Source: DASUPK01 sp963848955 (GTDB lineage: Bacteria; Actinomycetota; Thermoleophilia; Solirubrobacterales; 70-9). From it: 64,000 nucleotides of DNA. Made by a program: the position numbers and the translations under genes. The stretch covers positions 124,001-188,000 of the forward strand of contig CAWKFQ010000017.1 of assembly GCA_963848955.1 (NCBI GenBank), written 5' to 3'. Every line of letters starts with the position of its first letter. The stretch's first letter is position 1. Below the pieces are notes generated by a model, which was not told where the DNA came from, did not search any database, and saw only the letters and a list, made by a program, of their open reading frames with translations. Of this stretch, positions 37,592 to 46,652 are shown piece after piece.

Positions 37592-38406
37592 GCTGCGTCG
37601 GGCCGGGGCGGTAGCTCCGGCTCGCCCAGGTCGTACGTCGAATAGGCGCCGAAGGAGTTGAACATCTTGTGGGAGGGGCCGTGAAAGTCCGAGGAGGCAG
37701 TCGCCGCCAGGCCCCTGTCGCGGCAGAGCTCGACCAGGAACTTGGTCTGGGCGCGGTCGTGCGCCGGATAGAAGCACTCGACGCCGTCCAGGCTGAGGTC
37801 ATCGACGAGCGCGGCGACCTCGCCGGGGTCCTTCATGTCCCAGAAGGGATGGGCCAGGACCGCGACGCCACCGGCCCCGTGGATGATCTCGACGGCCTCG
37901 GCTGCGTCGGGCCAACGGCGCGGGACGAAGGCCTTCGCCCCCGGGACCAGATACTCCTCGAAGAAGGCGCTCATCTCGTCGGGCGTGACCCCGGCGGCCT
38001 TGGCGATGTGGGGGCGACCGACCGACGAGGCGTCACCGGCCTGGGCGATCGCGTCCTCGAAGCGGACGGGGACGCCCTGCGCGTTGAGACGCTCGACGAT
38101 CTCCTCGGCGCGAGTGATCCGCTCCCGCTGGGCACGCTCGCAGGCGGGCGCGATCGCGATCGTGTCCACCCAGTAGCCGAGCATGTGCATGTCATCGACA
38201 CTGCCGTGAACGCACGACATCTCAGTCGCCGGAACGAGGGCGATCCCCGCGTCGGCCGCTGCCCTCGCCGCCTCGGCGACGCCGTCGATCCCGTCGTGGT
38301 CGGTGAGCGCGAGGGTCGTCACCCCCGCCTCCACGGCCACAGCCACCACCTGCGCGGGCGGCAGCTCGCCGTCGGAGAATGTGGAATGGCTCTGCAGATC
38401 CAGCAT
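37588..38406 (-). CDS. PHP-domain metal-dependent phosphoesterase
   Basis: 272 residues. The PHP signature DLQSHSTFSDGELPPAQVV is at the N-terminus, then ALTDHDGIDGVAEA, ATEMSCVHG, and metal-binding LAHPFWDM and SSDFHGPSH further on. Closest in form to the TrpH/YciV group, which includes 3',5'-nucleotide bisphosphate phosphatases. That activity would remove pAp, the by-product of PAPS use, which fits the location next to cysC; this is inference. Its ATG is only 14 bases from that of the divergent Rrf2 gene. Confidence 0.85.
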   Translation of the reverse strand: MLDLQSHSTFSDGELPPAQVVAVAVEAGVTTLALTDHDGIDGVAEAARAAADAGIALVPATEMSCVHGSVDDMHMLGYWVDTIAIAPACERAQRERITRAEEIVERLNAQGVPVRFEDAIAQAGDASSVGRPHIAKAAGVTPDEMSAFFEEYLVPGAKAFVPRRWPDAAEAVEIIHGAGGVAVLAHPFWDMKDPGEVAALVDDLSLDGVECFYPAHDRAQTKFLVELCRDRGLAATASSDFHGPSHKMFNSFGAYSTYDLGEPELPPRPDAA

Positions 38407-38420
38407 GGGCGGAGCAGGAT

Positions 38421-38876
38421 ATGAGGATCAGCGCCAAGGCCGACTACGCGGTGCGCGCGGCGGTCGAGATGGCCGCCGCCGGCGATGAGCCGGTCAAGGG
38501 CGAGGCCATGGCCGAGGCGCAGGACATCCCGCTCCAGTTCCTCGAGCACATCCTGCTGGAGCTGAAGCATGCCCGTCTGGTGCGGGCGCGCCGCGGCGCA
38601 CGCGGCGGCTACTGGCTCGCCAAGCCGCCGGAGGAGATCACGCTGGCCAGCGTGATCCGAGCCGTGGAGGGGCCGCTCGCGAACATCCAGGACCAGGCCC
38701 CGGAGCAGACCAAGTACCCGGGTAACGCGGAGCGGCTCAGCGACGTCTGGATCGCGGTCCGCGCCTCCCTGCGACGGGTGCTCGAGCACGTGACGATCGC
38801 GGACCTCCGCGACGGCAAGATCCCCGACGAGGTCCTCGAGCTGACCCGGGACGAGGGCGCCTGGGTGACCCGCTAG
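38421..38876 (+). CDS. Rrf2 family transcriptional regulator, CymR-like
   Basis: 151 residues. MRISAKADYAVRAAVEMAAA is the Rrf2 opening; recognition helix and wing appear as IPLQFLEHILLELKHARLVR and RRGARGGYWLA. No cysteine is present, so it cannot carry the FeS cluster of IscR or NsrR and resembles CymR, the cysteine-metabolism repressor that works with CysK/O-acetylserine. Its place inside the sulfate-assimilation cluster supports such a role. The ATG at 38421 is preferred to an upstream in-frame one at 38379. Confidence 0.87.
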   Translation: MRISAKADYAVRAAVEMAAAGDEPVKGEAMAEAQDIPLQFLEHILLELKHARLVRARRGARGGYWLAKPPEEITLASVIRAVEGPLANIQDQAPEQTKYPGNAERLSDVWIAVRASLRRVLEHVTIADLRDGKIPDEVLELTRDEGAWVTR

Positions 38877-38916
38877 CACCATTCGTTACGAGAAACCCGA
38901 GCAATTAGGGGGAAAA

Positions 38917-38969
38917 GGCACTGTCCGCTACAGTGCCGCGAACTTTTAGGACTGTTCCGGTCATAAAAG
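38917..38969. promoter_or_regulatory. two inverted repeats before the TSUP gene
   Basis: GGCACTGT-N5-ACAGTGCC (38917-38937) is a perfect 8-bp-arm palindrome. Right after it, CTTTTAGGAC-N7-GTCATAAAAG (38943-38969) has 10-bp arms with one mismatch. They fill the AT-rich gap between the Rrf2 and transporter genes. The first looks like a dimer operator or a short terminator stem, the second like an operator over a promoter. No target regulator is proven; the adjacent Rrf2 protein is the obvious candidate. Confidence 0.5.
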
Positions 38970-39023
38970 GGAACAAGGTGGGAAAGCGGCTTCGTCCACT
39001 TGCCGCTCGGCCCCCAGGGCCCC

Positions 39024-40048
39024 ATGGATCCAGCGATCGTCTTCTTCGGCTTCGGCGTCGGCTTCCTCGTCGGTCTGACCGGCATGGGCGGCGGATCCCT
39101 GATGACGCCGCTGCTGATCCTGATCTTCGGGATCAAGCCGACCACGGCGATCGGCACCGACATCTTCTACGCGGCGATCACCAAGACCGCCGGCGGGTGG
39201 CGCCACCTGAAGCTGAAGACCGTGAACATGCCGCTCGCCTGGTGGATGGCCGCCGGCAGCGTCCCCTCGGCGATCGCCGGCGTCTGGGTTCTCGACATCC
39301 TCGAGGGCAGGCTCGGCAGCGACCTCGACGAGACCGTCTTCGCGATCCTCGCCGGCCTGCCTGCTCGTGGTCGGGGCGATCACCCTGCTCCGCAGCCTCT
39401 TCCTCGCGGACAAGGTTCGAGGAGCGCGACAGACTTCGAGATGCACACCCGTCACAAGGTGGCCGCGGTCGCGATCGGGGCGACCACCGGCTTCGTGATC
39501 GGACTGAGCTCGGCCGGGAGCGGCACGGTGATCGCGATCATGCTGATCACGGTCTTCCGGCTGACCCCGCAGTAGGGTCGTCGGCACCGACGTCTTCCAC
39601 GCCGCGATCCTGCTCTGGGCGGCTGGCATCGCCCACATCTTCGGCGGCAACGTCGACTTCGGCCTGGCGGGCAACATCCTGGTCGGCTCGGTCCCTGGCG
39701 TGATCCTCGGCTCGAACATGTCGGTCAAGTGGCCGCAGGGCATCCTCCGCACGGCGCTGGGGATCGTCCTGATCGCCGCCGGTGTGGCGATGCTGAGCAA
39801 GGCGAACACCGACTCTGGTCCCGTACGCGGTCGGCTTCGCGGCCGTCGCCTTCGCCGGCCTCTTCGCGGTCCAGTTTCTCCTGCGCCGGGAGGTCGAGCA
39901 GGACCCCGCCGAGCAGGAGTGGCTGCGCAAAGCGTCGGTCGTGGCCTCGCACGGCGACGAGATCGAGCGGCACGAGCAGGTTGAGGCCGAGCTCGCTGCG
40001 CGCGCCAACGGGCAGGGGCGCGGGGCGCACGCCGCCGTCGAGGACTAG
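39024..40048 (+). CDS. TSUP (TauE/SafE) family sulfite/organosulfur exporter (several frameshifts)
   Basis: Integral membrane transporter with about eight helices, roughly 340 residues. Typical blocks are FFGFGVGFLVGLTGMGGGSL near the start and its repeat GATTGFVIGLSSAGSGTV in the second half, the inverted repeats of the family. Breaks near 39360, 39415, 39573 (an extra T that also creates a false stop) and 39815. The C-terminus is a charged cytoplasmic tail. Located behind the sulfur genes and the Rrf2 regulator, it probably exports sulfite or imports/exports another sulfur anion. Confidence 0.82.
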
Positions 40049-40106
40049 CGGCACCACGCTCTGTGGGCACCGCCCGGTGGCCGCTTAGACGCAATACTCC
40101 GCCGCC

Positions 40107-41887
40107 ATGTTCGAGAAGGTCCTGGTCGCAAATCGCGGCGAGATCGCCATCCGCGTCGCGCGAACGCTGAAGGAGATGGGGATCGGCTCGGTCGCCGTCT
40201 ACTCGGAGATCGAGCGCGACGCGCCGCACGTCCGCGAGGCCGACGAGGCCTTTCTGCTCGGCCCCGCCGCCCCGGCCGAGAGCTACCTGAACGTCGAGAA
40301 GATCCTCGCAGGTCGCCACAGGACGCCGGCGCCGAGGCGATCCACCCCGGCTACGGGTTCCTGGCCGAAAACGCGCCCTTTGCGGAGGCTGTAGAGAAGG
40401 CGAAGCTCACCTTGATCGGTCCGCCTCCGAAGGCGATCGAGGCGATGGGCTCGAAGACCGAGGCGCGCCAGATCATGGAGAAGGCGGGCGTGCCGATCGT
40501 CCCCGGCGACACCGAGCCGGTCGAGGACGTCGCGGCCGCCAAGAAGAAGGCGAAGGAGATCGGCTACCCGATCGCGTGCAAGGCGGCCGGAGGAGGCGGC
40601 GGCAAGGGCTTCCGCGTGGCGATGGAGGAGAGCGAGCTCGAGGAGGCCTTCGAGGGGGCCGCGCGCGAGGGCGAGAAGTTCTTCAGCGACCCGACCGTCT
40701 ACCTCGAGCGCTACCTCGAGGACCCGCGCCACGTCGAGGTCCAGGTGCTCGCCGACTCGAAGGGCAACGTGATCCACCTCGGGGAGCGCGACTGCTCGAT
40801 CCAGCGCCGCCACCAGAAGCTGATCGAGGAGTCGCCGGGCCCGCAGGTCGACGAGGAGATGCGCGAGCGGATCGGCAAGATCGCCACCGACGCCGCCGCC
40901 GCGGTCGGCTATCGCTCGGCGGGCACGGTCGAGGGCCTCCAGGTCGGCGAGGACTACTTCTTCCTCGAGATGAACACCCGCGTCCAGGTCGAGCACTGCG
41001 TCACCGAGATGGTCACCGGCTATCGACATCGTCCGCGAGCAGGTCAGGATCGCCGCCGGCGAGAAGCTCTCGATCACCCAGGAGGAGGTCGAGCTGCGCG
41101 GGCCACGCGATCGAGTGCCGGATCAACGCCGAGGCCGCCCACAAGAACTTCGCTCCGGCGCCGGGACGGATCACCACCTACCGCGAGCCGGCGGGCCCGG
41201 GCGTCCGGGTCGACTCGGGGGTCGAGGCGGGCTCCGAGGTGACGCCGATGTACGACCCGATGGTCGCCAAGCTGATCGTCTGGGACCTCGACCGGGAGAA
41301 GGCGACGGCCCGGATGCTCCGCGCCCTCGGCGAGTACGAGATCGGCGGCATCACCACTCTGGTCCCCTTCCATCAGGCGCTGCTGGCGACCAAGCAGTGG
41401 GCCAACGGCGAGACCTGCCGCGACCTCACCGAGGACCCGAAGTGGCTCAAGTCGCTCGCGCCCGAAGACCGCTGCCCGCCCCCGGTGGCGAGGAGGCCGC
41501 CGAGGACGGCAAGACCGAGCGCAGCTACCAGGTCGAGGTCGGCGGCAAGCTCTTCGACGTCAAGGTGATCGGGGAGGCGGCGCCCGCCGCCGCGGCGGCG
41601 AATCCCGGCGCCCGGGCTGCGCAAGCCGCCCAAGCGCGAGCGCCGAGGCGGTGGGGCAGCCACCGCCGGTGGCAGCGAGGACCTGACCTCGCCGCTTGCA
41701 GGGAACCATCCTCCGGGTCGCGGTCGAGCAGGGCGCCGAGGTCTCCGAGGGCGACCTGATCTGCGTGATCGAGGCGATGAAGATGGAGAACGAGATCACC
41801 GCCCACCGCGCGGGCAAGGTCACCGAGCTGCCGATCTCAGACGGCGCCTCGGTCAACACAGGGGATCTGCTCGCGAAGATCGAGTAG
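40107..41887 (+). CDS. pccA: acetyl/propionyl-CoA carboxylase alpha chain: biotin carboxylase plus BCCP (several frameshifts)
   Basis: About 590 residues. Biotin-carboxylase part: VLVANRGEIAIRVARTLKEM, AIHPGYGFLAEN (after repair near 40312), KAAGGGGGKGFRVAM (ATP loop), and FLEMNTRVQVEH. The C-terminal biotin-carrier domain ends with EAMKMENEITAHRAGKV, whose Lys is biotinylated. Breaks also lie near 41022, 41105, 41487, 41600 and 41695. It carboxylates its own biotin with bicarbonate and ATP; the transferase partner is probably PccB at 29420. Start ATG at 40107. Confidence 0.92.
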
Positions 41888-41892
41888 AGACG

Positions 41893-42576
41893 CTACTTCG
41901 CGCCGAGCTTCGCCGCGGCGTCGCGGAGGTTCTTGACCGTGGCGTCGGGGGCCTTGCGGCCCTCGAGCTTCTCGCCGTGGCGGTTGACCCAGATCACCGG
42001 GACATTCAGCTTCAGAGCCGGGCCGACGTCGGAGTCGTAGCCCGAGGCGATGTGGACCCAGCCCTTCTTGCCGCCGATCCGACGCGCGGTCTCACGCAGG
42101 TGGGTCGGATCGGGCTTGTAGCTGCGGACCTGCTGCGCGGTCACGACCATGTCGAGCTCGGTGCGCAGATGGCGCCGGGAGATGCCGAGCATCTTGTCGT
42201 CGACGTTGGAGACGATCCCGATCTCGTATCGCTCCTTGAGCCGGTCCATCGCGGCGTTGGCCTCGCGGAACGGAGGCCAGGAGGCGACGCTGTCGGGCAG
42301 GAACTGGGCGCGCGAGGGCTCGATCGTCCAGCCGATCTCCTCCGCCGTCTGGACGGCGGCCCTGCGCAGGACCTCGGCATAGAGCTCGTAGGACCCGGAC
42401 ATGATCTGTGCCTGGATCTCGAAGAAGCGATCCAGGAACGAGCGCTCGTCGATGGTGAGGCCGTCGCGCTCGGCCTCCTGCTTGAAGGCGTCGCTGATGC
42501 CCTTCTCCCAGTCGATCAGGGTGCCGTAGCAGTCAGTCGTCACCCACTTGATGTCTTTGAGCTTGGGAAGGGCCAT
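41893..42576 (-). CDS. HAD hydrolase, haloacid dehalogenase type II-like
   Basis: HAD-superfamily hydrolase, about 227 residues. Motif I WVTTDCYGTLIDWEKG has the nucleophile Asp; motif II IVSNVDDK, motif III Lys in QVRSYKPDP and motif IV ASGYDSDVGPA follow. This matches L-2-haloacid dehalogenases and their relatives, though many such proteins are phosphatases. The ATG at 42576 is preferred over 42606 because the conserved core begins there. Convergent with pccA (5-base gap). Confidence 0.85.
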   Translation of the reverse strand: MALPKLKDIKWVTTDCYGTLIDWEKGISDAFKQEAERDGLTIDERSFLDRFFEIQAQIMSGSYELYAEVLRRAAVQTAEEIGWTIEPSRAQFLPDSVASWPPFREANAAMDRLKERYEIGIVSNVDDKMLGISRRHLRTELDMVVTAQQVRSYKPDPTHLRETARRIGGKKGWVHIASGYDSDVGPALKLNVPVIWVNRHGEKLEGRKAPDATVKNLRDAAAKLGAK

Positions 42577-42653
42577 GAGAGCCGCGGGATTATGCGCAAT
42601 TTGCAACTTTCGGCCGCGTCCGCCTCCCCGCGCGGCCGACTTCGGCGCTCAGG

Positions 42654-42659
42654 TAGGCT
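42654..42659 (+). promoter_or_regulatory. -10-like box for sucC
   Basis: TAGGCT, nine bases before the TTG start at 42669, no ribosome site. Confidence 0.35.
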
Positions 42660-42668
42660 CTCGCGGCC

Positions 42669-43832
42669 TTGGATCTCCTCGAGTATCAGGGGAAGCAGCT
42701 CTTCGCCCGCCACGGCGTTCCGGTACCCGATGGACGGGTGGCCGACACCGTCGAGGCCGCGGTCGAGGCGGCCGAGGAGATCGGCTACCCGTGCGTGATC
42801 AAGGCCCAGGTCCAGATCGGCGGCCGCGGCAAGGCGGGCGGGATCAAGGTCGCGGAGAACCGCGAGGAGGCCGAGCAGCACGCCAACGCGATCCTCGGCA
42901 TGGACATCCGCGGGCCGCGCGGCGAGGGGCCCTTCACCGTCCACCAGGTCTGGATCGAGCGCGCCTCGGAGATCGACGCCGAGTACTACGCGTCGATCAT
43001 TCTCGACCGCTCGGCCAAGAAGGTGCTCGCGATGCTCTCGACGATGGGCGGGATGAACGTCGAGGAGATCGCCGAGAAGGACCCCGACGCGCTCGTCCGG
43101 CGCCACATCGAGCCGCACGAGGGCTTCGGCGAGGCGCAGGCGGGCATCCTGGTGGCCGACGCCGGGGTCGAGGAGGACGCCCGCGGGAAGACGGCGGAGA
43201 TGATGGTGAAGCTCCACGAGGCCTTCAACGAGAGCGACGCGACCCTGATCGAGGTCAACCCGATGGTCGTCACCAAGGACCGCGACGTGATCGCGCTCGA
43301 CTCCAAGGTGACGATCGACAACTCGGCCCTCTTCCGCCACGAGGACCTCGCCGAGATGGAGGAGAGCTTCATCGAGGACCCCCAGGAGCGGATGGCCAAG
43401 GAGAAGGGACTGACCTACGTCAAGCTCGACGGCGACATCGGCATCCTCGGGAACGGCGCCGGCCTCTGCATGTCCACGCTCGACGTGGTGGCCCAGGCCG
43501 GCGGTAGGCCCGCGAACTTCCTCGACGCGGGCGGTGGCTCCAAGGCGGAGGCGATCGTCGACGCACTCGAGGTGATCACCTCGGACGAGAAGGTCAAGGC
43601 GATCCTCTTCAACATCTTCGGCGGAATCACCCGCGGCGATGAGATCGCCAAGGGAATCATCGAGGCCTCGCAGCGCGTCGAGATCGGCGTGCCCCTCGTG
43701 GTCCGCCTCGACGGCACGAACTCCGAGGAGGGGCTGGGGTTGCTCGCCGACGCGGATCTGCCCAACCTGCACCTGGAGAAGACCATGCTCGGCGCCGCCG
43801 AGAAGGTGGTCGAGCTCGCCAGGGCCTCCTGA
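42669..43832 (+). CDS. sucC: succinyl-CoA synthetase beta subunit
   Basis: Beta chain of the TCA-cycle enzyme that makes ATP or GTP from succinyl-CoA. 387 residues, no frameshift. MDLLEYQGKQLFARHGVPVP is the family's start and fixes the unusual TTG start codon at 42669. ATP-grasp features: IKAQVQIGGRGKAGGIK, LIEVNPMVV, and GNGAGLCMSTLDVV with NIFGGITRGDEIA near the C-terminus. Overlaps sucD by one base (TGATG). Confidence 0.95.
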   Translation: MDLLEYQGKQLFARHGVPVPDGRVADTVEAAVEAAEEIGYPCVIKAQVQIGGRGKAGGIKVAENREEAEQHANAILGMDIRGPRGEGPFTVHQVWIERASEIDAEYYASIILDRSAKKVLAMLSTMGGMNVEEIAEKDPDALVRRHIEPHEGFGEAQAGILVADAGVEEDARGKTAEMMVKLHEAFNESDATLIEVNPMVVTKDRDVIALDSKVTIDNSALFRHEDLAEMEESFIEDPQERMAKEKGLTYVKLDGDIGILGNGAGLCMSTLDVVAQAGGRPANFLDAGGGSKAEAIVDALEVITSDEKVKAILFNIFGGITRGDEIAKGIIEASQRVEIGVPLVVRLDGTNSEEGLGLLADADLPNLHLEKTMLGAAEKVVELARAS

Positions 43833-44710
43833 TGAGCATCATCGTCGACAACGACACGAAGCTCGTGATCTCGGGGCTGACCGGCCGCGAGGGGAGCTTT
43901 CACGGGCTCCGCAACCGCAGCTACGGCACGGACGTCGTCGCCGGCGTCACCCCGAAGAAGGGCGGCCAGGAAGTCGAGGGCATCCCGATCTTCGACACGA
44001 TCAAGGAGGCCGTCGACGAGCGCGGCGCGAACACCTCGATGATCTTCGTCCCGGCACGCTTCGCCGCCGCGGCCATGAACGAGGCGATCGACGCCGGGAT
44101 CGAGACGGTGATCACGATCACCGAGCACATCCCGGTCCACGACATGCTCGACATCTACTGGAAGGCGCGGGACGCGGGCGTGCGCCTGATCGGCCCGAAC
44201 TGCCCCGGCGTACTCAGCCCCGGCAAGGCGAACGTCGGGATCATCCCCGCCCAGTTCTTCGAGCAGGGCTCGATCGGCGTCGTCTCCAAGTCGGGAACGC
44301 TGACCTATCAGATCGGCAACGAGCTCAAGCAGGCCGGCCTCGGCAACTCGACCATCGTCGGCATCGGCGGTGACCCGATCGTCGGCTCAGACTTCATCGA
44401 CATCCTCACTCTGTTCGAGGAGGACGACGAGACCGAGCTGATCGTGATGGTCGGCGAGATCGGCGGCGACGCCGAGGAGCGCGCCGCCGACTTCATCGCC
44501 GAGAACGTCTCCAAGCCGGTGGTCGCCTACATCGCCGGGTTCACCGCACCGCCCGGCAAGCAGATGGGTCACGCCGGAGCGATCATCTCCGGCTCCTCGG
44601 GCACCGCCGAGGCGAAGAAGCAGGCCCTCGAGGCGCAGGGCATCCGCGTCGGCAAGAGCCCGACCGAGACCGCGCAGCTCGCGGCCGAGACGATCGCCGC
44701 GAAGGCCTAG
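43832..44710 (+). CDS. sucD: succinyl-CoA synthetase alpha subunit
   Basis: Alpha chain with the CoA-binding and phosphohistidine sites, 292 residues. GLTGREGSFHGLRNRSYGT binds CoA, VGIGGDPIVGSDFID is a conserved block, and the active-site histidine is in MGHAGAIISGSSGTAEAK. The ATG overlaps the sucC stop (TGATG), so the two are translationally coupled. Receives succinyl-CoA from the mutase pathway as well as the TCA cycle. Confidence 0.95.
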   Translation: MSIIVDNDTKLVISGLTGREGSFHGLRNRSYGTDVVAGVTPKKGGQEVEGIPIFDTIKEAVDERGANTSMIFVPARFAAAAMNEAIDAGIETVITITEHIPVHDMLDIYWKARDAGVRLIGPNCPGVLSPGKANVGIIPAQFFEQGSIGVVSKSGTLTYQIGNELKQAGLGNSTIVGIGGDPIVGSDFIDILTLFEEDDETELIVMVGEIGGDAEERAADFIAENVSKPVVAYIAGFTAPPGKQMGHAGAIISGSSGTAEAKKQALEAQGIRVGKSPTETAQLAAETIAAKA

Positions 44711-44726
44711 GCGGGCGCCGTCGGCC

Positions 44727-45403
44727 CTAGGCCGACTCTGGCGGGAGGACAGCTTGCGCAGCCTCGCCCGGGCGCTGGCGGCGCGTTTCTGTTCCTCGCT
44801 CTTCGTCAGCGCCCTCTCGCGCGGCCGCTCGGAAGCCTGCGGCTCCGGCGGCTGGGGCTCCGCGGCCTCGATGGGCTCCGGCTTCTCGATCGGCTCCGGC
44901 TTCTCGATGGGCTCCGGGGCCGGTTGCGGGGGGCGGGAGCCGGCTCGGCGGGCCTGACCTCCGCCGGTCCGGTGGGTCGCTTGACCTGGTCAAGCTCCAC
45001 GCGGCCGCCGAGCAGCTCCTTCGCTGCGCGGACCGCCTCCCTCGGCGTCAGGTAGGTCACCCAGGCAGTGATCTTGCCCGCCTCGACGACCCAGAGGCCG
45101 CCGAACCGGCGATCGACCGCGGGGCCATCCTTCGGCTTGCCGCGCTCGCGGCAGATGCCGACGACCTTGCCGGGACCGACCTCGGCGAGGTCCTCGACGT
45201 CGAAGCGGTAGCTCCTCCCAGCTGTCGAGGTAACGGCGCATCGCCCTCTGGACCTTGTCCTGGCCCCAGACGAGATCGCCGTCAGATCGAGAGGCCCGCT
45301 CGTCCCACCGAATCTGGGGACCGGAGAGCGCGAGGGCGATCTCAGAGTCGCCGTTGGCGTAGGCCTGGAGCGCGATCTTGACCAACTCGAGGGACGCCGG
45401 CAT
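44727..45403 (-). CDS. SnoaL-like protein with Pro/Glu repeat tail (about three frameshifts)
   Basis: About 225 residues after repair. From the ATG at 45403: MPASLELVKIALQAYANGDS (NTF2-fold helix), IRWDERASRSDGDLVWGQDK, then near 45226 a shift to SYRFDVEDLAEVGPGKVVGI and FGGLWVVEAGKITAWVTYLT. After about residue 140 the tail, read in a third frame from about 44940, repeats PEPIEK units three times and continues with charged residues (TKSEEQKRAASARARLRKL). The end at 44727 assumes one more error near 44742. The same fold-plus-acidic-repeat plan appears at 25118-25627. Confidence 0.58.
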
Positions 45404-45458
45404 CGAGCGACAGTATTCTCGAACCGATCGGCGGCCTCCATCCCCCGGCGGATGGAGT

Positions 45459-46652
45459 ATGCGCACCGTTCGTATACTCGACGCCCAAGTGGCCGAACGG
45501 ACGATCAGCTTCGCGCGCGGCGCCCCGAGCGCCGACATCCTCCCTCACGATGCGGTGCGCGAAGCGGCCGCGCGGGCGCTCGAGACCGACTGGGAGAAGG
45601 CGCTCAGCTACGGCACCGGCCGGGGCCATCCGGGCCTCTGCGAGTGGATCGCCGATCTTCACGACGTCCAGGCCGACCAGGTGATGGTCACCAACGGATC
45701 GATGGAGGCGGCCGCACTGCTGTTCCGGAACCTGGTCTCCGACGGGGACCGGGTGATCGTCGAGCAACCCACGTATGACCGCACGCTCCTGCTGTTGCGC
45801 CAGGCCGGAGCGGAGATCGTCGGGGCCCCGCTCGAGGCCGACGGCGTCGATCCCGCAGGGGTCGAGTCGGCGGCAGCCGACGGGGCGGTGAAGCTCGCCC
45901 ACGTCATCCCCAACTTCCACAACCCGGCGGGGTGCACGCTCTCGCTCGAGAAGCGAAGCGAGCTCGTCGGGCTTGCGGCCGATCACGGCTTCACCCTCTT
46001 CGAGGACGACCCCTACCGCCTGATCTGCTTCGAGGAGGCGCGGGGCAAGACGATGCTCGAGATGGACACCGCGGACAGGGTGATCCACGCCTCCTCGTTC
46101 TCCAAGTCGGTCAGCCCGGGGGTCCGGGTCGGCTACCTGGTCGGGCCTGCCGAACAGATCGCGACACTCGCCAAGCGGGCGAACGAGACCTACATCTCGC
46201 CCAACATGCTCGCCGAGTCGATCGTCTTCGAGCTCTGCCGCTCGGGCGGACTCGACGAGAACCTGAAGGTCGTCAACGGCGCGCTCCGTGAGCGGCGAGA
46301 CGCGCTCGTGGACGCACTCCGCGAACACATCCCCGAGGCGGAATTCGTCGTGCCCGAGGGCGGCTACTTCCTCTGGCTGGACCTGAAGGAGGACGTCGAC
46401 ACCGAAGCCCTCCTGACCGACGCCAAGGAGGAGGGCGTCACCTTCGTCGCCGGGCCCGACTTCATGATCGACGGCGGCTCATCGAGCCTGCGCCTCTCGT
46501 TCGCCCCTGTCCCGGCGGGCGACGTCGCCGAGGGCGTCCGGCGCCTCGCGCGGGCGCTCGACCGACTGCGTTCCGGAAGTCAGGGCGGGCGCGAAAGCGG
46601 CCTAGAACCTCAGATCCGGTCCGCTCCCAGGATCTCGCGGGCGCGGCGGTAG
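45459..46652 (+). CDS. PLP-dependent aminotransferase, class I/II (2-aminoadipate/valine-pyruvate type)
   Basis: About 397 residues. GRGHPGLCEWIADLH and VTNGSMEAAALLFRNLVSDG form the cofactor cradle; IPNFHNPAGCTLSLEKR and FEDDPYRLICFE are typical of the subfamily related to MocR domains and 2-aminoadipate aminotransferases; the Schiff-base lysine lies in ASSFSKSVSPGVRVGYLVGP. The ATG at 45459 gives a compact N-terminus. Its 3' end overlaps the small convergent gene by 43 nt. Substrate not determinable. Confidence 0.88.
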   Translation: MRTVRILDAQVAERTISFARGAPSADILPHDAVREAAARALETDWEKALSYGTGRGHPGLCEWIADLHDVQADQVMVTNGSMEAAALLFRNLVSDGDRVIVEQPTYDRTLLLLRQAGAEIVGAPLEADGVDPAGVESAAADGAVKLAHVIPNFHNPAGCTLSLEKRSELVGLAADHGFTLFEDDPYRLICFEEARGKTMLEMDTADRVIHASSFSKSVSPGVRVGYLVGPAEQIATLAKRANETYISPNMLAESIVFELCRSGGLDENLKVVNGALRERRDALVDALREHIPEAEFVVPEGGYFLWLDLKEDVDTEALLTDAKEEGVTFVAGPDFMIDGGSSSLRLSFAPVPAGDVAEGVRRLARALDRLRSGSQGGRESGLEPQIRSAPRISRARR

